Below, piece after piece: positions 1-8,020 of a stretch of 64,000 bases of DNA. The stretch's first letter is position 1; each line of letters opens with the position of its first letter. The position numbers and the translations under genes are program-made. The notes beneath the pieces were generated by a model, which saw nothing but the letters and a program-made list of their open reading frames with translations, was not told the origin of the DNA and searched no databases. Source of the stretch: Colwellia psychrerythraea (lineage in GTDB: Bacteria > Pseudomonadota > Gammaproteobacteria > Enterobacterales > Alteromonadaceae); assembly GCF_000764185.1 (NCBI RefSeq), contig NZ_JQEC01000006.1, forward strand, positions 62,001 through 126,000. Reading direction: 5' to 3'.

Positions 1-565
1 CCTTAAGTAGCTGATCAATCATTATTTGGTATTGTGATTGCTTGCCATCTTCAATACGTATGAGAACGGCATCATTACCATCGGCGAACTCAGTTAAACC
101 ACCTACCTGAATCATTACATCTAGTAAGGTCATATGTTGGGTATAGTTGATTGCCTGTGGTTGAGCTGCTTCACCAATAACACGTACTTGCTCACTAAAA
201 GGGCCAACAAAGTTAGCTACAGTGACCGTTACAGTAGGGTCACGTAAGTAAGTTGCTAATATTTCTTCAATTGATCGGGCTAATTCTGTTGGTGTTTTGC
301 CTGTTACCTTAATATCTTCTACTAAAGAGGTGGTAATCATGCCATCAGGACGTACCACAAAAGAACCTGAAACCTCAGGGTTACGCCAAACAAATATGTT
401 GAGGACATCACCAGAACCAATTAGATATTTATAGGAATTTATATTGGCTGTATTCGAAGGGTGTAAAGTTGCGCTTGGCAGTGTGTTATTCGAGCTACAG
501 CCACTAATAATAGTGGTGAGCAATAGCAAGCCAATTTTTAGGTTTTTGGCAAAGCGATTATCCAT
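1..565 (-). CDS. Wza-like polysaccharide export lipoprotein, XrtA/PEP-CTERM type (partial)
   Basis: Outer-membrane polysaccharide export protein, the channel-forming partner of Wzc/GNVR-type proteins. The frame is open from the ATG at 565 to the left edge, so about 188 N-terminal residues are visible and the C-terminus lies outside. Residues 9-23 form a lipoprotein signal with a lipobox ending in Ser-Gly-Cys23. A Poly_export domain follows (LIGSGDVLNIFVW, RPDGMITT), then an SLBB-like segment (VRVIGEAAQPQAINY...GGLTEFADG). AAAGGTG lies 6 bases upstream of the ATG. It is divergent from the EPS run at 764. By homology and context it is the TIGR03027-type exporter. The leftward operon probably continues with chain-length and kinase genes, which cannot be seen here. 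Confidence 0.9.
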   Translation of the reverse strand, partial: MDNRFAKNLKIGLLLLTTIISGCSSNNTLPSATLHPSNTANINSYKYLIGSGDVLNIFVWRNPEVSGSFVVRPDGMITTSLVEDIKVTGKTPTELARSIEEILATYLRDPTVTVTVANFVGPFSEQVRVIGEAAQPQAINYTQHMTLLDVMIQVGGLTEFADGNDAVLIRIEDGKQSQYQIMIDQLLK

Positions 566-763
566 AATTTACACCTTTTATAAAATACAATTTAATTGGA
601 AAATAATAGCTAATTGTATGATATTTTGTCGGCTTTTAGCAATGTAAATTAACATCTGTAAATAAAACGTTAACTTCTGCCTGTTTTTTGTTAGAATTAG
701 CGCTGTTTTGTCGGTGGATAGTTGCTATTTAGCAAATATCAATTAAAGGGAATCTAGCCGGTT
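566..763. promoter_or_regulatory. Divergent intergenic region between export protein and sugar transferase
   Basis: This A+T-rich 198-base spacer separates two divergent EPS transcription units and must hold promoters for both. The ribosome site of the leftward gene (rc AAAGGTG, 572-578) is clear. For the rightward gene, AAAGGGA at 745-751 lies 12 bases from the ATG, which is longer than ideal. I could not assign -35/-10 boxes with confidence and saw no strong inverted repeat. Confidence 0.45.
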
Positions 764-2167
764 ATGTCTAGTTCGAAATTTCGTGATTTATCTGCAGGTA
801 CTAAATCTTTAATAGTCATAGAGCAAATATTATTTGCTGGTGCCTTGTTGTCAGCTGTTCATTTGAATGAACTATATAATATAGTTGACTTTCAACTAGT
901 ACCTGATGGTTTTTTATTATTGTACGCGGTTATTTTTGGTTTACTTAATCAATTAAGTGCCTTGGCCTTAGGCCTTTATAATTCCAAACTGAGAGAAAGC
1001 TTTCGTGGCATTTTTCGTCGGATGTTGATGTGTGTATCTGTTGCCTTTTTTGTAGCAACTATAATTAACCCTCTTTATGGGAAAAATATTTTACCTATTG
1101 AGTTATTGGCAATTGCCTCATCTATTAGTGTCTTTCTTGTCAGCAGTTTTCGTTATTTTACTTTTAAAGTGGATTTTTTTGGCTTTGGTAAACGTAATAT
1201 TTTAGTTATGGGGTCAGGAGAAAGGGCCTCCATTATTGAAAGACGTATGCGACGTGATGTTGACAGGCAAGATTTCACTGTGCATGGCTTTATTGTAATG
1301 GAAGGTGATTCTCCTGATGGTATCCAACGAGAAACTCGTCTCAAAATTGATGATACTCTTGTTAATTATGCTCTTGCCCATAACATTGATGAAATTGTAG
1401 TTGCTAATGACGAACGACGTAACAACTTACCCGTAGATGAATTGTTTGCCTGTAAAATTCGCGGTATTGAAATCACTGAGATACTTGATTTTATTGAGAG
1501 AGAAACAGGGCAAATAGCTGTAAATTTGATATATCCAAGTTGGGTGATTTACTCCAATGGTTTTGCTTCTAATAATCATTTACGTAATACCCTTGATTGG
1601 ATATTCAATGCGATAATGGCATTGTGTTTACTGGCTGTTGTCTGGCCTATAATGTTGATTACAATGTTATTAATAAAGATAACGGAAGGGGTTCATGCGC
1701 CGGTTTTTTATAAACAAGAACGGGTTGGTTTAGATGGCGAACCGTTTGAAATTATTAAGTTTCGTAGTATGCGTTTAGATGCCGAAAAAAATGGCGCTCA
1801 AATGGCTAGTGAAAATGATAACCGCATAACTAAAATAGGTAATTATTTACGTAAATATAGAATTGATGAATTACCGCAAATTTGGAATGTACTTCATGGT
1901 GATATGGGTTTTGTTGGTCCAAGGCCAGAACGACCACAGTTTGTACAAGGTTTAATTAAAAATCTTCCTTATTATAACGAGCGTCACAATGTTAAGCCGG
2001 GCTTAACAGGCTGGGCACAACTTAAGTATCCTTACGGTGCTACAGAAGCAGATTCACTCGAAAAATTAAAATATGACCTTTACTACATTAAACATCGTAG
2101 CTTCTTATTAGATTTATTAATCCTCATTAGAACTGTTGAGATTGTTTTATTTGGCAAGGGACGTTAA
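764..2167 (+). CDS. Undecaprenyl-phosphate sugar phosphotransferase, XrtA/PEP-CTERM EpsB-type
   Basis: Initiating enzyme of EPS synthesis: it moves a sugar-1-phosphate from a nucleotide sugar to undecaprenyl phosphate at the inner membrane. The 467-aa protein has the polyisoprenyl-phosphate hexose-1-phosphate transferase layout: several N-terminal membrane helices (about residues 15-130), a nucleotide-binding-like region (ILVMGSGERA, near 147), another helix near 280, and a C-terminal bacterial sugar transferase domain with KFRSMR, YRIDELPQIWNVLHGDMGFV and GPRPERPQF. Length and neighbours fit TIGR03013. It opens the forward XrtA run, with the deacetylase 5 bases downstream. The sugar transferred cannot be read from the sequence. 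Confidence 0.92.
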   Translation: MSSSKFRDLSAGTKSLIVIEQILFAGALLSAVHLNELYNIVDFQLVPDGFLLLYAVIFGLLNQLSALALGLYNSKLRESFRGIFRRMLMCVSVAFFVATIINPLYGKNILPIELLAIASSISVFLVSSFRYFTFKVDFFGFGKRNILVMGSGERASIIERRMRRDVDRQDFTVHGFIVMEGDSPDGIQRETRLKIDDTLVNYALAHNIDEIVVANDERRNNLPVDELFACKIRGIEITEILDFIERETGQIAVNLIYPSWVIYSNGFASNNHLRNTLDWIFNAIMALCLLAVVWPIMLITMLLIKITEGVHAPVFYKQERVGLDGEPFEIIKFRSMRLDAEKNGAQMASENDNRITKIGNYLRKYRIDELPQIWNVLHGDMGFVGPRPERPQFVQGLIKNLPYYNERHNVKPGLTGWAQLKYPYGATEADSLEKLKYDLYYIKHRSFLLDLLILIRTVEIVLFGKGR

Positions 2168-2172
2168 TCGCA

Positions 2173-3030
2173 ATGCAAGATGTAAATAAAATGAGCGGTT
2201 TACCAGAAAAACAAGTATTAACGGTTGATGTAGAAGATTATTTTCATGTTTCTGCTTTTGAAAAAGCTATTAATAGGGATGATTGGAAAAACTTAGAACT
2301 ACGAGTTGAGGCAAATACTTACAAATTATTAGCTTTGTTTGAGCAAAAACAGGTCAAATGTACTTTTTTTACTTTGGGTTGGGTGGCGGAGCGTTGTCCT
2401 AATTTGATTAAAGCAATTGTTGACCAAGGTCATGAATTAGCAAGTCATGGTTTTGCCCATCAACGTGCGACAATAATGACACCTGATGAGTTTCGCCAAG
2501 ATGTCAGTAGGAGTAAAGCGGTGCTTGAGGATGCTTCTGGTCAGTCGATTATAGGTTATCGAGCACCAAGTTTCTCTTTTAATGATAGTAATACCTGGGT
2601 GTATGACATATTAGTCGAATTAGGTTTTGAATACAGTTCTAGTACTTATCCGATTGAACATGACTTATATGGTGTACCAGACTGGCCTCGTTTTAAATAT
2701 CAAAGGGCTGAAGGGATTATTGAGATACCCGTTCCGACGATACGAAAAAATGAACAGAATACCGGAATAGGCGGCGGTGGATACTTCCGACTTTATCCTT
2801 ATTGGTTATCAAAAAGGCGTATTGATAGTTATTTGAATGCTGAAAAACAACCTTATAGCTTTTATTTTCATCCCTGGGAAATAGACCCAGAACAACCACG
2901 TGTAGCTGGAGCTTCAGTTAAATCTAAGCTTCGTCATTACTTAAACCTTTCTCGTATGGAAGGTAAGATAGTGCGTTTATTAGAAGATTATCAATGGGAC
3001 ACAATGAAAAGTGTCTACTTGGGTAAGTAG
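2173..3030 (+). CDS. XrtA-system polysaccharide deacetylase
   Basis: NodB-fold deacetylase of the type found in almost every exosortase A EPS locus (TIGR03006 family), expected to remove N- or O-acetyl groups from the nascent polymer. The 285-aa sequence has the catalytic-Asp motif TVDVEDYFHVSAFE near the start, a metal-binding SHGFAHQ motif near residue 93, YRAPSFSF, and the late FYFHPWE motif near 233. No signal peptide is seen, as is usual for this subfamily. It starts 5 bases after the sugar transferase gene, so the two are almost certainly co-transcribed. Confidence 0.9.
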   Translation: MQDVNKMSGLPEKQVLTVDVEDYFHVSAFEKAINRDDWKNLELRVEANTYKLLALFEQKQVKCTFFTLGWVAERCPNLIKAIVDQGHELASHGFAHQRATIMTPDEFRQDVSRSKAVLEDASGQSIIGYRAPSFSFNDSNTWVYDILVELGFEYSSSTYPIEHDLYGVPDWPRFKYQRAEGIIEIPVPTIRKNEQNTGIGGGGYFRLYPYWLSKRRIDSYLNAEKQPYSFYFHPWEIDPEQPRVAGASVKSKLRHYLNLSRMEGKIVRLLEDYQWDTMKSVYLGK

Positions 3031-3101
3031 CTAAAAATTAAACGGATCTAATTCAGTTATGGTGGTGTCACCATTAAGCGAAATAACAAGAGAATGGACA
3101 C

Positions 3102-4178
3102 TTGAATACTATTTATAATAAAAGTTCTAAATCAGCTTCTAACAATACAATTAAACAGCTAAGTACATCTGAGTTTTCGAAGTGGGATTGTTATGTTAAA
3201 AATCATCCGCAGGGCAGTTTTTTTCATTTAAGTGGTTGGAAAGAGGTTATTTCAAAAAGCTTCAATCATGATTGCTACTTTTTGTATGTAGAAATTGATG
3301 GCAAAATTTCCGGCGTACTACCTTTAGTTGAAGTCAAAAGTAAGTTATTTGGTCATGCGCTGATTTCAACACCTTTTTGTGTGTATGGTGGTGCAATTGC
3401 TGATACTCCTGAGCTAGTACGTCAATTAGAACAGCAAGCTTGTCAATTAGCAGAGAAACTTTCTGTTGATTATTTGGAGCTGCGTTATCAAGAAAAACAA
3501 GAGTCATCTTTATTATTGAAACAAGCACACAGTACTTTTGGTTTTGCATTGGCTGAAGATAACGAGAAAATATTAGCGAGTATCAAGAAAAAGCAGCGTG
3601 CCGTGATTCGTCACTCGCTTAAAAATGAACTGAGTTTTTCACTAGAGCAAGGTAAGTCAAATTTAGCTGATTTCTATCAATTATTATCAACAAGTTATCG
3701 CAACTTAGGTACACCTATCTTTAGTAAAAACTACTTTGACAATTTGGTAGATGTTTTTGGTGATAATATTGATATAGCAGTCATTAAAAATAAAGATAAT
3801 CAGCTATCAAGCGCGGTGATGAATTTTTATTTTAACGAACAAGTTCTGCCTTATTATGGCGGAGGTAATGATAGTGCCCGAGGTCTTAAAAGCGCAGATT
3901 ACATGTATTATCAAGTGATGTGTAATGCGAGTGAAAAAGGTTATCGTTGGTATGATTTTGGCCGTAGTAAAAATGACAGTGGCCCATATAAATATAAGAA
4001 AAACTGGGGCATGGAGCCTAAGTCACTCTATTATTATTACCACTTAGTCAATGCGACTGAATTACCAAACCTCAGCCCGAACAACCCAAAATATAAATTA
4101 TTTATTCAACTTTGGCAGAAATTACCGCTAAAAGTCAGTCAACTTGTTGGTCCTTTTTTATCTAAGTTTTTAGGATAA
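3102..4178 (+). CDS. FemAB-like protein, XrtA/PEP-CTERM-associated
   Basis: GNAT-fold FemAB-like protein of the TIGR03019 family, found only with XrtA EPS loci. The exact substrate is unknown; an aminoacyl or acyl transfer to the polymer is presumed. The 358-aa sequence shows the usual landmarks: HPQGSFFHLSGWKEV near residue 35, KKKQRAVIRHSLKN in the middle, and a C-terminal second GNAT half with YYGGGNDSARGLKSADYMYY and WYDFGRSKNDSGPYKYKKNW. The start is TTG; the only nearby ATG (3094) meets a stop after two codons. A small hairpin (ATGGTG/CACCAT, 3059-3074) lies in the 71-base gap upstream. Confidence 0.88.
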   Translation: MNTIYNKSSKSASNNTIKQLSTSEFSKWDCYVKNHPQGSFFHLSGWKEVISKSFNHDCYFLYVEIDGKISGVLPLVEVKSKLFGHALISTPFCVYGGAIADTPELVRQLEQQACQLAEKLSVDYLELRYQEKQESSLLLKQAHSTFGFALAEDNEKILASIKKKQRAVIRHSLKNELSFSLEQGKSNLADFYQLLSTSYRNLGTPIFSKNYFDNLVDVFGDNIDIAVIKNKDNQLSSAVMNFYFNEQVLPYYGGGNDSARGLKSADYMYYQVMCNASEKGYRWYDFGRSKNDSGPYKYKKNWGMEPKSLYYYYHLVNATELPNLSPNNPKYKLFIQLWQKLPLKVSQLVGPFLSKFLG

Positions 4179-4182
4179 ATAT

Positions 4183-5451
4183 ATGAACAGCCCTGATGAA
4201 CATTTTAATGTGGAAGTAGTAGCCAATACGACACAAAAAGAACCTTTGTTGTTCTTGTGTCATCGTATTCCGTTCCCGCCAAATAAAGGCGATAAAATTC
4301 GCTCGTTTAATATTTTGAAAAAACTAAGTGAGCAATATGATGTTCATCTTGGTTGTTTTATTGATGACCAGTTTGATAAAAAATATGTTTCAGGTTTACA
4401 CAAATATTGTACTGCTATATTTCATTTAAATCTGCACAAAACACTAGCAAAAATAAAAGGGTTGACCGGTTTTGTAACTAATAAGCCGATCACACTGCCA
4501 TACTATTTTGATAAGCGTATGCAACAGTGGACTAATCGTACTATCGCGCAACATAAGATTGAAAAAGTATTTATTTACTCTTCTTCTATGGCGCAGTATG
4601 TCCAAGGTGATGAGTATCAAACATTAGAGCGTGTTATTGATTTTGTTGATGTAGATTCTGATAAATGGCGTCAATATGCGGAGAAAAAATCAGGCATAGC
4701 AAAGTGGTTCTTTAATCGAGAATATAAGTTATTGGCGAAAGAAGAAAATACTATTTGTGCACAATTTATCCATAGCCTATTTGTTTCTCCAGATGAAGCG
4801 AAACTCTTTCGTGATAATCAACCAAAAGCCCAGCAGAGTAAAGTACACGGTGTACTTAATGGTGTAGATGTTAATTTTTTTAATCCAGAAACCAGTTTTT
4901 CTGAGGAAAACTTAGTTCCTAATGTGCCTTTTATCAGCTTTACTGGAGCGATGGACTACTGGGCGAATGTTGATGCGGTTTTATGGTTCGTAGAACAAGT
5001 TTGGCCGCTAATATTAATCAAACAGCCTAATGCCATTTTTTGTATTGTTGGTGGTAACCCTAGCAGTGAGGTTAAGGCTTTAGTTAAAAGCACTAAAGGC
5101 ATTGTTGTGACTGGTAGGGTACATGATGTCAGGCCTTTCATAAAAAATGCTCAATGTGTTGTCGCACCACTGCAAATAGCTCGTGGTATTCAAAACAAAG
5201 TACTTGAAGCCATGTCGCTTAATAAAGCCATTGTTGTAACAACAATGGCTATGGAAGGTATCAATGCACAGCAATCTGATGGTGTGATAATTACTGATGG
5301 TAAACATACCTATGCACAAGCTTGTTTAGCATTGTTAGATGAGCAACCAAAAACACTAAAAAATAGAGAGTGGGTTTTAGAGCACTTTACTTGGCAGCAA
5401 ACCTTGCAGCCATTAGCTGGTTATTTCTCTACTAAGGAAAATCATCAGTGA
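4183..5451 (+). CDS. Glycosyltransferase, XrtA/PEP-CTERM stp1 type
   Basis: Cytoplasmic GT-B fold glycosyltransferase (group 1/GT4-like) that adds a sugar to the lipid-linked repeat unit. The 422-aa sequence begins the catalytic region with LFLCHRIPFPPNKGDKIRSFNIL, typical of the TIGR03087 family tied to exosortase A loci. It carries SFTGAMDYWANVDAVLWF and a C-terminal donor-site segment with APLQIARGIQNKVLEAMSLN. It lies 4 bases after the FemAB gene, and its last bases overlap the next gene at GTGA (5448-5451), so the exosortase is translationally coupled to it. Donor and acceptor sugars are unknown. Confidence 0.9.
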   Translation: MNSPDEHFNVEVVANTTQKEPLLFLCHRIPFPPNKGDKIRSFNILKKLSEQYDVHLGCFIDDQFDKKYVSGLHKYCTAIFHLNLHKTLAKIKGLTGFVTNKPITLPYYFDKRMQQWTNRTIAQHKIEKVFIYSSSMAQYVQGDEYQTLERVIDFVDVDSDKWRQYAEKKSGIAKWFFNREYKLLAKEENTICAQFIHSLFVSPDEAKLFRDNQPKAQQSKVHGVLNGVDVNFFNPETSFSEENLVPNVPFISFTGAMDYWANVDAVLWFVEQVWPLILIKQPNAIFCIVGGNPSSEVKALVKSTKGIVVTGRVHDVRPFIKNAQCVVAPLQIARGIQNKVLEAMSLNKAIVVTTMAMEGINAQQSDGVIITDGKHTYAQACLALLDEQPKTLKNREWVLEHFTWQQTLQPLAGYFSTKENHQ

Positions 5452-6911
5452 AGATAACCGATAATCGTTTTCTGGTGATATTTTCATTACTTATTCTTGC
5501 TTGGGCACTTGTCTATCAAGATGCTTTAGTAGGCATGGAAGCAATTTGGTCAAGATCTGATACCTTTGCACATGGCTACTTTATTCTGCCTATTTGTTTA
5601 TGGCTTTTATGGCGAGATAAAGCCAACTTATTAGTCAGTACTGTACAGCCAAGCTGGTTAGCTTTACCACTATTAGCCATCTCATTATTTGTTGGCCTAT
5701 TTGCTTATGCGGCTGATATTAGTGTTTTAAGTCAGCTGTCTGCGGTTACTTCACTTATATTTTTATTATGGTTGTTAATAGGTAATAAATTGGCTTGGCG
5801 TTATAAGTTTCCTTTGGCTTACTTATTGTTTGCTGTACCTATGGGGGAAAACCTGATCCCTTGGCTACAAGATGTAACGGCATGGTTTACTGTTTTCTTC
5901 CTTAAATTGAATGGAATTCCTGTTTATGTTGATGGCTTATATATCCAAATACCTACCGGTATGTTTGAAGTTGCTGTTGCCTGCTCTGGTATTCGTTACT
6001 TAATCGCTTCTGCAGCTGTTGGTGCTTTATACGGACATCTAACATATAAAAAAATACATAAACAAATTGTTTTTTTTGTTTTTTCTTTAACATTACCTAT
6101 TTTAGCTAATGGAATTCGTGCCTATGGCATAGTGGCGATTGCTTATTATTCAGATATGGAATATGCCACAGGAGCAGACCACCTAATTTATGGTTGGCTG
6201 TTCTTTGGTCTGATAATCATGTTGATGTTTTGGATAGGTGGTTTTTTTGCTGATGAATTCAATAATGAAATTAAAATCCCCCCTCCTAGCTCTGATAAAC
6301 AGATATCTTCCTCTATTTATCTCGTACCAGGTGTGAGTGCTTTCTTGTTTGCTGTGTCACTTTATTTATTTCAAGCGATCCCTTCTGTTAATATGACCGA
6401 AGAGCCTATAAATAAGGATGTTAAGGTTAATTCATCTTGGGGGATTTCGTTTACCGATTCACTTGAGAGTTCTGAATACACTACCGAAAAAGGGATAGAT
6501 GTTTTTCATGCTATTTATGCGAATAAACAAAGTCGTGGTGAAATGATTTCATCGAATAATGCGATGCATGAACAAGATAGATGGACAGTTATAGCGACTA
6601 AAGAATTACTCTATGAAGATGAGCCCGTTATGTTAGTGCATTTACGTAATACAAACGGAACGTCGAGAAGTTACTTATACCAATATAAAGTAGGTGATTT
6701 TTATACCGTAAATGAAAATAAAGCTAAATTGATGCAAGCTTGGAATAGTTTATCGCGTCAATCAGATATTAGTGAAATTAGGGCAATATCCATAGCCGGG
6801 AGAGATCATGTTGATCTAGCTGAGCAAAGTTTATTGTCTATTTTTAGTGCTCTGACTTTTTCCCCCCTTAATATGAAAGAAAATCATCAGAGGCACCTCA
6901 ACCGTGACTGA
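5448..6911 (+). CDS. xrtA: Exosortase A with C-terminal EpsI domain
   Basis: Integral membrane cysteine transpeptidase-like enzyme that cleaves PEP-CTERM sorting signals and hands proteins over to the cell surface/EPS. In 487 aa there are about eight membrane helices in the first 265 residues holding the exosortase catalytic set: Cys179 (VACSGIRYL), Arg224 (NGIRAYG) and His245 (GADHLIYGW). After a further helix (about 290-310) comes a periplasmic EpsI/DUF3485 domain to the C-terminus; the fusion is usual for XrtA (TIGR03109 plus TIGR02914). The start is GTG, overlapping the previous stop by 4 bases, and the next gene overlaps its end by 8. No PEP-CTERM substrate was recognised inside the window. 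Confidence 0.95.
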   Translation: MKITDNRFLVIFSLLILAWALVYQDALVGMEAIWSRSDTFAHGYFILPICLWLLWRDKANLLVSTVQPSWLALPLLAISLFVGLFAYAADISVLSQLSAVTSLIFLLWLLIGNKLAWRYKFPLAYLLFAVPMGENLIPWLQDVTAWFTVFFLKLNGIPVYVDGLYIQIPTGMFEVAVACSGIRYLIASAAVGALYGHLTYKKIHKQIVFFVFSLTLPILANGIRAYGIVAIAYYSDMEYATGADHLIYGWLFFGLIIMLMFWIGGFFADEFNNEIKIPPPSSDKQISSSIYLVPGVSAFLFAVSLYLFQAIPSVNMTEEPINKDVKVNSSWGISFTDSLESSEYTTEKGIDVFHAIYANKQSRGEMISSNNAMHEQDRWTVIATKELLYEDEPVMLVHLRNTNGTSRSYLYQYKVGDFYTVNENKAKLMQAWNSLSRQSDISEIRAISIAGRDHVDLAEQSLLSIFSALTFSPLNMKENHQRHLNRD

Positions 6912-8013
6912 TTTTAAGCAGCCAATCCCAGTGATAGTTCATCTAATACATCGTTTAGATATTGGTGGTTTGGAGCGAGTGATGTTGAACTGTATTAATC
7001 AGATGCAAGGTGAAAACTTTGAACATGTAATTATTTCGTTGACCGACGAAAATAATTTTTCGCAATCAGCGAATAATCCAATTAAAGTTTATTGTTTAGG
7101 AAAAAAAGAAGGCAGTGATCTTGGTATTCATTTTAAACTATTTACCCTTTTAAGAAAAATAAAACCAGCTGTATTACATACTTATAATCTCCCTACCATT
7201 GAATACCATCCGATTTCTTGGTTGGCCGGTGTAAAAGGCCATATTCATGCAGAGCATGGACGTGATATTGGCGATCCACAAGGGCTGAATAAAAAGCATA
7301 ATTTTTTACGAAAGCTGATGGCTAGATTTATTAATAGATATATCAGCGTGAGTGAGGACTTACATTACTGGTTGATAAATACTGTTGGTATACCAGGAAA
7401 AAAGGCATTGTTGATTCAAAATGGTATTAACACAGAGCTTTTTAATGTGCCAAAAACACTAAGCAAAAAATTGCGCTTCACGATTGTTGCACGTATCAGC
7501 CCAGTAAAAGATCACCAAAATTTATTGAACGCTTTCAGCTTGTTAAGAGAACAATTACCTGCAGAAAAGTTACCACATCTTGCTATCGTGGGTGAGGGTG
7601 AGCAACGAGCGAAATTAGAACAATACTGTAATGAGCAGGGCTTAGGTACAGTCTCTTTTCTTGGTGCTCGTAATGATATAGAGCAAATTTTATCGGATAC
7701 TGATGTTTTTGTTTTATCGTCTATTGCTGAAGGGATACCAATGACTATCTTAGAGGCTATGTCAGCTAAAACACCGATAGTTGCGACAAGAGTCGGTGGT
7801 ATTCCAGAAGTAGTAGAAGATGCCAAAGAAGGATTTTTAGTTGATAAAAGTAATGCAACAGCATTAGCGCAGGGGTTACTTAACTATATAAACCAACCCG
7901 AACTTATTCTCGAGCATGGTGAAAATGCACGAGCAAAAGTATTGAAACAATTTAATGAAAAACACATGGTGCAAGCTTACTTAGAGCAGTATAAAGCACT
8001 CGTTAAAGGATAA
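6904..8013 (+). CDS. Glycosyltransferase, XrtA/PEP-CTERM stp2 type
   Basis: GT4-family glycosyltransferase acting in the cytoplasm on the EPS repeat unit. The 369-aa protein starts with VIVHLIHRLDIGGLERVML, a hallmark of the TIGR03088 subfamily, then HTYNLPTIEYHPISWLAG and EHGRDIGDPQGLN in the acceptor half. The donor half has FTIVARISPVKDHQNLLNAF, VGEGEQRAKLE and the E-x7-E segment SIAEGIPMTILEAMSAKTP. It starts at GTG inside the last codons of xrtA (8-base overlap), so it is translationally coupled to it. The next gene starts 7 bases after its stop. Confidence 0.9.
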   Translation: MTDFKQPIPVIVHLIHRLDIGGLERVMLNCINQMQGENFEHVIISLTDENNFSQSANNPIKVYCLGKKEGSDLGIHFKLFTLLRKIKPAVLHTYNLPTIEYHPISWLAGVKGHIHAEHGRDIGDPQGLNKKHNFLRKLMARFINRYISVSEDLHYWLINTVGIPGKKALLIQNGINTELFNVPKTLSKKLRFTIVARISPVKDHQNLLNAFSLLREQLPAEKLPHLAIVGEGEQRAKLEQYCNEQGLGTVSFLGARNDIEQILSDTDVFVLSSIAEGIPMTILEAMSAKTPIVATRVGGIPEVVEDAKEGFLVDKSNATALAQGLLNYINQPELILEHGENARAKVLKQFNEKHMVQAYLEQYKALVKG

Positions 8014-8020
8014 TAATAGA

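Noticed and set aside
444..647. 67-codon plus-strand frame at the left end
   Set aside because: It is antisense to the signal peptide region of the export lipoprotein and crosses its promoter.
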